7,103 nt of DNA from Deltaproteobacteria bacterium (GTDB lineage: Bacteria; Desulfobacterota; Binatia; DP-6): assembly GCA_005879205.1 (NCBI GenBank), contig VBLD01000133.1, positions 1 to 7,103 of the forward strand, read 5' to 3'. Position 1 is the first letter of the stretch. Every line of letters begins with the position of its first letter. The position numbers were made by a program, and so were the translations under genes. Below the pieces are notes generated by a model. That model was given only the letters and a program-made list of their open reading frames with translations. It did no database searches and had not been told where the DNA came from. Shown here one piece after another: positions 1 to 5,390 of this stretch.

Positions 1-327
1 CTCGGGTACGACGGTGTCCGGATTCGCCTCGAGGGTCAGCTCGGTGTCCGCGCCGAACGCGAAGTGCGCCGCCGCGGCCGCCAGCACGTCGGCGATCGCG
101 CCGGGTGTGAAAAGCGACGGCGTTCCGCCGCCGAAGTACACGCTCCTGAGCGGCCGGCCCGACCAGTGCGCGTCGGCCCCGTACGCCGCCAGCTCGGCGG
201 CGACCGCCGCGACGTAGTCGCGCTCGGGCGGGGTCGCGGCCGCCAGGACGTTGAAGTCGCAGTAGGGACAGACGTGCCGGCAGTACGGCACGTGCACGTA
301 AAGGGCAAAGGGCTCCGCGGCGCTCAC
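1..327 (-). CDS. hemW: HemW-type radical SAM protein, N-terminal part (runs off the window)
   Basis: Only the first 109 codons are present; the C-terminal part lies beyond position 1. The reading begins GTG (V-S-A-A-E-P-F-A-L-Y-V-H-V-P-Y) and carries the radical SAM iron-sulfur motif CxxxCxxC as C16-RHV-C20-PY-C23, followed by D-F-N, the signature of the HemW/HemN-like family. Further on are YFGGGTPSL (64-72), the GGGTP motif that contacts SAM, and the stretch TLEANPDT, also typical of the family. HemW was long annotated as oxygen-independent coproporphyrinogen III oxidase; characterised members bind heme and act as heme chaperones, so an oxidase role should not be assumed. The GTG start at 327-325 overlaps the lexA stop (shared bases GTGA, 327-324) with no good ribosome site of its own, so translation is probably coupled to lexA. 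Confident on family, less on exact role because the C-terminus is unseen. Confidence 0.93.
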   Translation of the reverse strand, partial: MSAAEPFALYVHVPYCRHVCPYCDFNVLAAATPPERDYVAAVAAELAAYGADAHWSGRPLRSVYFGGGTPSLFTPGAIADVLAAAAAHFAFGADTELTLEANPDTVVPE

Positions 328-923
328 CGATAGCGCCGGAGCACGGCGATCACGACGCCGCGGATCTCGACGTCGCTCGCGGGCGCGACGATCGGCGCCA
401 GCCGCTCGTTCGCCGGCAGGAGGCGTACGCGTCCCCGCTCGCGCTGCAGCTTCTTGACCGTGGCGTCGCCCCGCACGAGGGCGACGACCGTCGCACCGTT
501 GGGCGCCTCCTGGCGCGACTCGACGACGACGAGGGCGCCGTCGAGAATGCCCTCCCCCACCATCGAATCGCCGCTCACGCGCAGCGCGAAGGTCTCGCCC
601 CGACCGAGCATCTCCTCGGGAAGCGACACCGTCTCCGCCGTCTCGACCGGCTCGATCGGGACACCGGCCGCCACGCGCCCGAGGAGCGGGACGGTGACCG
701 CGCGGCTGGCGGTGGCGGGGCCCACCACCTCGAGGGCGCGGCTCTGGTGCGGCAGCCGCTTGATCAAGCGCTTGCGCTGCAGGTTCCGCAGGTGCTTGTG
801 CACCGTGGCCAGGGACGCGAGCCGGAAGTGGCGGCCGATCTCCTCGAGCGTCGGCGCGTAGCCGTGCTCGTCGATGTACTCCCGCAGATAGTCGAGCATC
901 TGCTTCTGCCGCTTGGTCATCAT
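324..923 (-). CDS. lexA: LexA SOS repressor / self-cleaving S24 peptidase
   Basis: Complete, 199 residues, the normal LexA length. Residues 1-65 form the winged helix-turn-helix DNA-binding domain (MLDYLREYI, GYAPTLEEIG, then SLATVHKHLRNLQ as the recognition region). Residues about 78-199 are the S24 self-cleavage domain: cleavage site Ala86-Gly87 in GRVAAGVPI, catalytic Ser120 in SGDSM, catalytic Lys157 in ATVKKL. In the family, RecA-DNA filaments trigger autocleavage, which lifts repression of DNA-repair genes. All key residues are present, so the protein should be functional. The start is ATG at 923-921, preceded by GGAGGG at 7 nt; a second ATG follows directly and cannot be excluded. It is the first gene of a minus-strand pair with hemW (4-nt overlap). 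The recognition region differs from the E. coli form, so the operator sequence need not be CTGT-N8-ACAG. Autoregulation is expected for the family; a candidate operator lies upstream. Confidence 0.97.
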   Translation of the reverse strand: MMTKRQKQMLDYLREYIDEHGYAPTLEEIGRHFRLASLATVHKHLRNLQRKRLIKRLPHQSRALEVVGPATASRAVTVPLLGRVAAGVPIEPVETAETVSLPEEMLGRGETFALRVSGDSMVGEGILDGALVVVESRQEAPNGATVVALVRGDATVKKLQRERGRVRLLPANERLAPIVAPASDVEIRGVVIAVLRRYR

Positions 924-930
924 CGTCCCA

Positions 931-936
931 CCCTCC
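931..936 (-). promoter_or_regulatory. Ribosome binding site of lexA
   Basis: On the minus strand this reads GGAGGG, 7 nt before the ATG at 923. It supports a start at the first of the two adjacent ATG codons, although a start at the second (10 nt away) is also within range. Confidence 0.7.
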
Positions 937-946
937 CCGGGCGCAC

Positions 947-975
947 AAGGTAAGCGAAGGAAAGGCGAATGGCAA
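947..975 (-). promoter_or_regulatory. Candidate sigma70-type promoter for lexA
   Basis: Minus strand: TTGCCA (975-970; five of six matches to TTGACA), a 17-nt spacer, then TACCTT (952-947; three of six matches to TATAAT). The spacing is ideal and the expected transcription start lies about 15 nt before the ribosome site. The -35 hexamer overlaps one arm of the inverted repeat at 968-994, a position where a repressor would block polymerase. Seen by eye only. Confidence 0.45.
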
Positions 976-994
976 TGTTCCGGTTCCAGCCATT
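968..994. promoter_or_regulatory. Inverted repeat AATGGC-N15-GCCATT, candidate operator between lexA and the ligase operon
   Basis: Perfect 6-bp arms, AATGGC at 968-973 and GCCATT at 989-994, centred on 981. Between them lies GTTCCGGTTC (977-986), a direct repeat of GTTC spaced by 2. The element overlaps the -35 box of the candidate lexA promoter and the left end of the weak rightward promoter, so one bound protein could affect both directions. It matches none of the LexA boxes I know well (CTGT-N8-ACAG, GAAC-N4-GTTC, GTTC-N7-GTTC). LexA binding is an inference from position alone. Confidence 0.35.
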
Positions 995-1021
995 GCGGTG
1001 ACCGGCCGGGCGCCCCATAGC
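993..1021 (+). promoter_or_regulatory. Weak candidate promoter for the secreted protein-ligase operon
   Basis: Plus strand: TTGCGG (993-998), 17-nt spacer, CATAGC (1016-1021). Each hexamer matches the sigma70 consensus at three of six positions. The placement is sensible, about 20 nt before the ribosome site at 1041, but the hexamers are poor and chance occurrence is quite possible. Confidence 0.25.
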
Positions 1022-1040
1022 CGGACCACGCCCCACGACG

Positions 1041-1046
1041 AGGAGG
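1041..1046 (+). promoter_or_regulatory. Strong ribosome binding site of the small secreted protein
   Basis: AGGAGG, a full match to the Shine-Dalgarno consensus, 6 nt before the ATG at 1053. It is the best ribosome site in the window and is the main argument that the short downstream frame is a real gene. Confidence 0.8.
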
Positions 1047-1052
1047 TGGATC

Positions 1053-1289
1053 ATGCGTTCACGGTTCCTGCTCGCTCTCGCCCTCGCGCTCGCCGTCGTC
1101 CCGGCGGCCGGCGCCCGCACGCGCATGCCGCTGCGCTGCTGCCTCGAGCTCGACCTTCCCGACGTCCCACCGGGCCCCATCTGCGCCGAGCTCAAGTCCC
1201 GCCGCCCGCGGCTCGCCTGCCGGCTGCTCGGCGGACGCGCCATGGGCCACGGCGACTGCAGCCGCGCGCTCTGCGTGGCAGGACACTGA
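1053..1289 (+). CDS. Small secreted six-cysteine protein, unknown function
   Basis: 78 residues. The N-terminus is a clear signal peptide: positive start (MRSRF), a hydrophobic run of Leu/Ala/Val (residues 6-18) and an AGA signal peptidase site with likely cleavage after Ala21. The mature part would be about 57 residues with six cysteines (C29, C30, C44, C56, C69, C74), an even number compatible with three disulfides after export to the periplasm. I do not recognise the family and assign no function. Evidence for a real gene: perfect AGGAGG ribosome site, ATG start, signal peptide, and a stop 1 nt before the ligase start, which suggests co-transcription and possibly translational coupling with the ligase. 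A secreted cysteine-rich protein has no obvious job with a DNA ligase, so the pairing may be incidental. Confidence 0.75.
   Translation: MRSRFLLALALALAVVPAAGARTRMPLRCCLELDLPDVPPGPICAELKSRRPRLACRLLGGRAMGHGDCSRALCVAGH
1280..1283 (+). promoter_or_regulatory. Putative ribosome binding site of the DNA ligase
   Basis: AGGA, 7 nt before the TTG at 1291, inside the last codons of the upstream gene. It favours TTG 1291 over the in-frame GTG at 1327, which has no comparable site. Confidence 0.45.
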
Positions 1290-1290
1290 C

Positions 1291-2985
1291 TTGACGGCCC
1301 GCGCGGCTGTGCGTCTTCTGAGCCGCGTGACGACGCTGCGCGCGCTGGCGGCCGTGTGCGAGCAGCTGGCCCGCACCCGGAGCCGGCGCGACCTGGCGCG
1401 GCAGGTGGCGGACTTCCTCGGCGCTCTCGACGCCGAGGAGGTCCGGCCCGCCGTGCGGTTCCTGCTCGGGCAGGCCGGCCGCGGCGGCGCGGTGAGCGGA
1501 CAGACGTTGTGGCGCGTGCTCGTCCGCCTCGTCGGCGAGGGGGCGTCCGCCGACGTCTGGACGGGCGCGGTCGACTTCGGCGAAGCCGTCGAGCGCCTGC
1601 TCGAGCGGCGCGAGACGCCAGCCGAGCTACCCGCGCTCGGGCTCATCGAGGTCGAGGAGCGCGTCCGGGCCCTGGCCGGCCCGCGGGGCGCGGGATCGCG
1701 CGCCGAGAAGGAACGTCTCCTCGCGGAGCTGTTCGCCCGCCTGACGCCGCTCGAGGCCAAGTACGTCGCCAAGAACCTGATCCGCGAGATGCGGACGGGG
1801 GCGGCCGAAGGCATCCTGCTCGACGCGGTGGCTCTGGTCGCGGGAGGCGACCGCGCCGCGGTGGCACGCGCCCACATGCTCGAGGGCGACCTCACGGAGG
1901 TCGCGGCGCTCGCCCTCGCCAACCGGGGCGGGCCTTTGCCGGCGAGCGCCCTCACCTACTTCCGCCCGCTCCGTCCCATGCTGGCGCACAGCGCCGAGAG
2001 TGTCTCGGAGGCGCTCGCCACCTTCGGCGGCCGCGCCGCTGTGGAGTGGAAGCTCGACGGGGCCCGCGTGCAGGTGCACCGTCGTGGCGACGACTGCCGG
2101 CTCTACTCGCGCCGTCTGCAGGACCTGACCGAGAGTCTCCCCGACGTGGTCGGCGAGCTCCGGCGCGGGCTCTCCGCACCGGCGGCGATCCTCGAGGGCG
2201 AGGTGATCCCGGTCGACGCGGCGGGCCGGGCGCTGCCCTTCCAGGAGCTCATGCGACGCTTCCGGCGCATCCGCGACATCGGCCGCCTGGAGCGCGAGGT
2301 GCCGGTGCGGCTCCATCTGTTCGACGCCCTCCAGGCGGGTGACGAGCCGCTCATCGACCGGCCGTACGGCGAGCGCTGGGCGACGCTCGAGCGGGTGCGC
2401 GGCATGCTGCGGGTGGTCGGACGCGTCGTGCCGCCCACCGCAGCCGAGGCGGAGGCCTTCTCCGCCGCCGCCCTCGCCGACGGCTTCGAGGGGGTGATGG
2501 TGAAGGGACTCGACGCGCCCTACACGCCGGGCGTCCGCGGCCGGGGCTGGCTCAAGGTGAAGCGGGCGACGACGGTCGACCTGGTGATCATCGCCGCCGA
2601 CCGTGGCTACGGCCGGCGTCACGGCTGGCTCAGCAACTACCACCTCGCCGCCCGCGACGAGGAGACGGGACGGTTGGAGCCGGTCGGCAAGACGTTCAAG
2701 GGGCTCACCGACGCCGAGTTCCGCACCATGACCGACCGCCTCTCGGCCCTCGCCATCCGCGAGGAAGGGCCGACGGTCCACGTCGAGCCTCGCATCGTCG
2801 TCGAGGTCTTGTTCACCGACCTGCAGCGGAGCCCGACCTACGCCGCCGGGCTCGCGCTGCGCTTCGCGCGCATCGCCCGCATCCGCGAGGACAAGGCGCC
2901 CGCCGACGCCGACACCGTGCAGCATCTGCGCGCCCTGTTCGCGCGGCAGCAGACGCGAGGCGTCGGCGGGGAGGGAGAGGCGTGA
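1291..2985 (+). CDS. lig: ATP-dependent DNA ligase, archaeal/LigB type
   Basis: 564 residues with the full three-domain layout of archaeal and mycobacterial LigB-type ligases: N-terminal DNA-binding domain (about 15-205), adenylation domain (about 222-425) and OB-fold domain (about 430-545). Motif I is VEWKLDGAR with Lys254 as the AMP-accepting lysine; motif III LHLFDAL (341-347); motif IV EGVMVKG (400-406); motif V WLKVKR (420-425); motif VI FARIARIREDK (525-535). All nucleotidyl-transfer motifs are intact. It seals nicks in duplex DNA using ATP, probably in repair alongside a housekeeping NAD-dependent LigA elsewhere (inference). No primase, nuclease or Ku partner of the LigD type is seen. 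Start: TTG 1291 has an AGGA site and follows the upstream stop by 1 nt; GTG 1327 would begin exactly at the conserved N-terminus (VTTLRALAAVCEQLA) and is a real alternative. The stop overlaps the next start as GTGA. Confidence 0.95.
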   Translation: MTARAAVRLLSRVTTLRALAAVCEQLARTRSRRDLARQVADFLGALDAEEVRPAVRFLLGQAGRGGAVSGQTLWRVLVRLVGEGASADVWTGAVDFGEAVERLLERRETPAELPALGLIEVEERVRALAGPRGAGSRAEKERLLAELFARLTPLEAKYVAKNLIREMRTGAAEGILLDAVALVAGGDRAAVARAHMLEGDLTEVAALALANRGGPLPASALTYFRPLRPMLAHSAESVSEALATFGGRAAVEWKLDGARVQVHRRGDDCRLYSRRLQDLTESLPDVVGELRRGLSAPAAILEGEVIPVDAAGRALPFQELMRRFRRIRDIGRLEREVPVRLHLFDALQAGDEPLIDRPYGERWATLERVRGMLRVVGRVVPPTAAEAEAFSAAALADGFEGVMVKGLDAPYTPGVRGRGWLKVKRATTVDLVIIAADRGYGRRHGWLSNYHLAARDEETGRLEPVGKTFKGLTDAEFRTMTDRLSALAIREEGPTVHVEPRIVVEVLFTDLQRSPTYAAGLALRFARIARIREDKAPADADTVQHLRALFARQQTRGVGGEGEA

Positions 2986-3822
2986 GGCGCTCGGGGTGGT
3001 TGAAGCCGCCCGCCAGTGCGGCTAGGTTCGGCGCCGTGTGGCGAGGACCGATCGCCGCAGTCGTCTTCTTCACGGGCCTCGCGGTCACGATCGCACGAGG
3101 TGCCGACGGCGACGCGGAACGGGTCGTGCGCTACGCGGACGACCAGCTCACCGTTCGCCTGGCACGTGCGCCCGTCGGCGAGGTGCTCGGCGAGATCGGC
3201 CGGCAGAGCGGCGCCGAGATTCGAGGGGAGCCGAACCCTCGTGAGGTGACCGCGGAGTTCGAGAACGTCCCGCTGCTCGATGCACTGCACCGGCTGCTCG
3301 GGAACCAGAACTTCATGCTGAAGTACGGCGAGAAGAGCCGGCTGGTGGCGATCGATCTCCTCGCCGGGGAGGGCGCGCCGCCGGGCACCACGTCGGTCGC
3401 CGCGCGCGTGTCCTCGACCACGACGGTACCGCAGCCCCCACAGCAGACGCTGCAGGAGGCCTTGCAACGCTTTCCGGCGGTGCCGATCACCGGCGCGCTC
3501 GCCGGAGCCCTCGGCACGAACACCGCCACGATCGACCAGCTCGTCAACACCGCCCTCCACCACGACGACGCCGGCGTGCGGGCCGAAGCGCTGCGCACCA
3601 CGCTCAACGCCGTCGAATCCGATGCCACGCTGCGCGGCAGCCTGCTCGCGACGGTCAACTGTGGCGCTCACCGCCTCGCTCCGTGGCATCGCCGGGGACC
3701 GGGCCGAGGAGCTCGCGGCGCACGTCGCCACCCAGGCCCGCGCGAGCGAGCTGCGGGTGAAGGCATCCTCCGTGCTGCAGCAGATCCGGGCGCAGGGGGC
3801 GGCCGGGCACCCGGGCGGCTGA
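2982..3822 (+). pseudogene. Exported STN-domain/HEAT-like protein, frame broken near 3657
   Basis: GTG start overlapping the ligase stop (GTGA, 2982-2985), with a strong GGAG-rich ribosome site at 2970-2980. The N-terminus has one hydrophobic segment (residues 23-38), a signal peptide or anchor; GTG 3036 would give a shorter, more typical signal peptide. Residues 50-127 resemble the short N-terminal (STN) domain of secretins and TonB receptors, with VTAEFENVPLLDALHRLLG at its core. After a Pro/Thr linker, residues 185-225 look HEAT-like (HHDDAGVRAEALRTTLNAV). At about 3657 the good frame ends; the continuation, LRGIAGDRAEELAAHV to a TGA at 3820-3822, is one frame over. One extra base there, or 3n+2 missing, would restore about 279 residues. 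Unrepaired, translation runs antisense into mltG to 3932. Function unknown; a periplasmic scaffold role is a guess. Sequencing error or true frameshift cannot be told apart here. Confidence 0.7.
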
Positions 3823-3835
3823 GCGACCCGCGCGG

Positions 3836-4837
3836 TCAGCGCCGCACGCGGCGGAGGTGCGCGACGGCGGCGTTGTGGGCGGCGAGCGTCGAGCTGAAGG
3901 TATGCGTGCCGTCGCCCCGCGCGACGAAATAGAGGTAGTCGACGGGCGCGGGGTCCACGGCGGCCTCGAGCGAGGCGCGACCGGGGTTGGCGATCGGTCC
4001 CGGTGGCAGACCCGGGATCGTGTAGGTGTTGAACGGCGTCGGACGGTGGAGATCGGCGCGCGTGAGCGTCCGATCGCGCCCCTCCCGCCCGTACAGGACG
4101 GTCGGGTCGGACTGCAGCGGTATGCCGCGGCGCAACCGGTTCAAGAAGACCGCCGCGACGAGCCGGCGCTCCTCCGCGCGCGGCGTCTCCGACTCGACCA
4201 GCGAGGCGAGCGTCACCGCCTGGTGCACGCTGAGCCCGAGGTCGGCGGCGCGCAGCATGAGCGCGGGAGTGAACACGTCGCGGAAGCGCTGCACCATGGA
4301 ACGCAGGATGCGCTCCTGCGGGGTGGCGAGCGGGAAGGCGTAGGTGTCGGGGAAGAGGTAGCCCTCGGCACCCGCGGGCGGGAGGTCCTCCTCGGCCAGG
4401 AAGCGCGGGTCCTGGAGCACACAGAGGAAGCTCTCCTCGGAGCCGAACCCGGCCGCGGCGAGCAGCCCGACCACGTCGCGCAGCGTGCGACCCTCGGGCA
4501 CGACGACGGCGTGCAGGGGGTCGGGCGGCCCGGTGATGCGTGCCAGGAGCTCGAGGGGTGAGAGCGGTCGCGTGATCAGGTACTCGCCCCAGTGGGCGCC
4601 CCGGTCCTGGCGGGTCACGCGGGCCCACACGACGAGCGGGAGCGGGTGGCGGAGGACCCCCTGGCGCGCCAGATCGGCGGCGACGTCGGCGAACCGCTCG
4701 CCCTCGTCGACGGTCACGGCCACCGGGGCGGGGACCGGCGGACCGGGGCGGTGGAGGGTCACGGCGAAGCCGGCGATCCCGAGCCCCCCGGCTCCGGTAA
4801 GGGCCAGCGCACCCCGCGCGAGGCGGCTCCGGATCAC
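3836..4837 (-). CDS. mltG: MltG, endolytic murein transglycosylase
   Basis: 333 residues from GTG 4837. A membrane anchor spans about residues 8-27 (ALALTGAGGLGIAGFAV), followed by a LysM-like region (VTVDEGERFADVAADLARQGV) and the YceG catalytic domain: EGYLFPDTYAFP (159-169), ASLVESETP with Glu217 aligning to the catalytic Glu218 of E. coli MltG, LQSDPTVLYG, PFNTYTIPGLPPGPIANPG and YLYFVARGDGTHTF. All hallmarks are intact. MltG cuts nascent glycan strands at the inner membrane and is thought to act as a terminase of glycan polymerisation. The start was chosen because GTG overlaps the in-frame TGA of ruvX (GTGA, 4837-4834), the arrangement seen at other junctions here. The same frame stays open to ATG 5209 only because ruvX is frameshifted, so the 457-residue RuvX-MltG reading is an artefact. 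Its 3' end faces the STN/HEAT gene with a 13-bp gap. Confidence 0.93.
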   Translation of the reverse strand: MIRSRLARGALALTGAGGLGIAGFAVTLHRPGPPVPAPVAVTVDEGERFADVAADLARQGVLRHPLPLVVWARVTRQDRGAHWGEYLITRPLSPLELLARITGPPDPLHAVVVPEGRTLRDVVGLLAAAGFGSEESFLCVLQDPRFLAEEDLPPAGAEGYLFPDTYAFPLATPQERILRSMVQRFRDVFTPALMLRAADLGLSVHQAVTLASLVESETPRAEERRLVAAVFLNRLRRGIPLQSDPTVLYGREGRDRTLTRADLHRPTPFNTYTIPGLPPGPIANPGRASLEAAVDPAPVDYLYFVARGDGTHTFSSTLAAHNAAVAHLRRVRR

Positions 4838-5209
4838 GAGGGGCGGGCGGCCAGGTACCCCTGGAGGATCAGCGTGGCCGCCACCTGGTCGATGACCTCG
4901 CGCCGCCGCCGGCGGCGGACGTCCGCCTCCAGCAATACCCTCGAGGGGGACGTCGAGGTGGGCGGCGGCCCGCTCCGCAAAGCGCCGTACCTTGACCGCC
5001 TGCGGGCCTTCCGAGCCGCCGAGCGTCAAGGGCAGGCCCACCACGAGCCGCCCCGGCCCATAGGGCGCGAGCAGCGCGGCGAGGGCCTCCAGATCCCGCT
5101 GCCCCCCGACGCGCCGGACCACGCCGATGCCTTGCGCGGTGATCCCGAGCTCGTCGCTCACCGCCACGCCGATTCGCGCCTCGCCGACGTCCAGCGCCGC
5201 GATGCGCAT
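4834..5209 (-). pseudogene. ruvX: RuvX/YqgF nuclease-like gene, internal deletion and frameshift
   Basis: Starts ATG with MRIAALDVGEARIGVAVSD, the classic YqgF/RuvX opening with Asp7 as first catalytic acid, and LVVGLPLTLGGSEG (55-68). The frame is normal to Glu90 (4942-4940, DVPLE). The family then expects a DER(L)(S/T)T motif followed by about ten residues; none is present in any frame. Instead the C-terminus resumes one frame over at 4938: VLLEADV, six arginines, EVIDQVAATLILQGYL, ending at TGA 4836-4834. Alignment from memory with E. coli YqgF leaves about 13 residues missing, so the net change would be a deletion of about 38 or 41 nt. YqgF processes pre-16S rRNA and is essential in E. 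coli; Holliday-junction resolution has also been proposed. As read, the product loses a catalytic motif and should be inactive. Either a real lesion or an assembly collapse. Confidence 0.85.
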
Positions 5210-5340
5210 CCCGACCCCAGGCTTTGCCTCGCGCCGCCGGGGGGGTCAAGCGAGGCCCGTCGCCCCCAGCTCAAGTCGAACGCGCGAACGGCCGATATGC
5301 GGGAACGGCTGAGAGCCACGGGGCTACCGGTCCGAATTGA

Positions 5341-5370
5341 TTGACAACCGTCGAGCTCATTTGGCAGGGT
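5341..5370 (+). promoter_or_regulatory. Candidate promoter for the M23 peptidase
   Basis: TTGACA at 5341-5346 is an exact match to the sigma70 -35 consensus, rare in DNA this GC-rich. The best -10 at acceptable spacing is CAGGGT (5365-5370, 18-nt spacer), a poor match. If used, transcription would begin near 5377, which excludes translation from the in-frame TTG codons at 5337 and 5361 and favours TTG 5391. The rest of the 181-nt divergent gap (5210-5390) shows no convincing ruvX promoter. Confidence 0.4.
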
Positions 5371-5390
5371 GCGCCATCGCAATCTCGGGT

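Noticed and set aside
1627..2925. A 432-codon minus-strand open frame opposite the ligase
   Set aside because: Antisense shadow of the ligase; no motif, and the plus-strand ligase motifs are all intact.
3803..3853. Hairpins CCGGG-CA-CCCGG (3803-3814) and CGCCGC-AC-GCGGCG (3840-3853) as a bidirectional terminator between the convergent genes
   Set aside because: Loops are only 2 nt, no T-run follows on either strand, and both sit in coding sequence of GC-rich genes.
3660..3932. Arg/Gly-rich tail of the STN/HEAT reading as a genuine C-terminal domain
   Set aside because: The plausible protein continues in the neighbouring frame to 3822; the tail is out-of-frame sequence plus antisense mltG.
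2838..4628. A 596-codon minus-strand open frame across the ligase end, STN/HEAT gene and mltG
   Set aside because: It crosses three real genes in a shadow frame, with Arg/Pro/Ala-rich sequence lacking motifs.
5278..5289. GAAC-N4-GAAC between ruvX and the M23 gene as a LexA box
   Set aside because: It is a direct, not inverted, repeat, and its spacing differs from the GTTC repeat upstream of lexA; likely chance.
5337..5390. TTG 5337 start with HLAGC read as a lipobox for the M23 protein
   Set aside because: The residues before it are charged and lack a hydrophobic signal core, and the TTGACA box would lie inside the gene; TTG 5391 gives a normal signal peptide.
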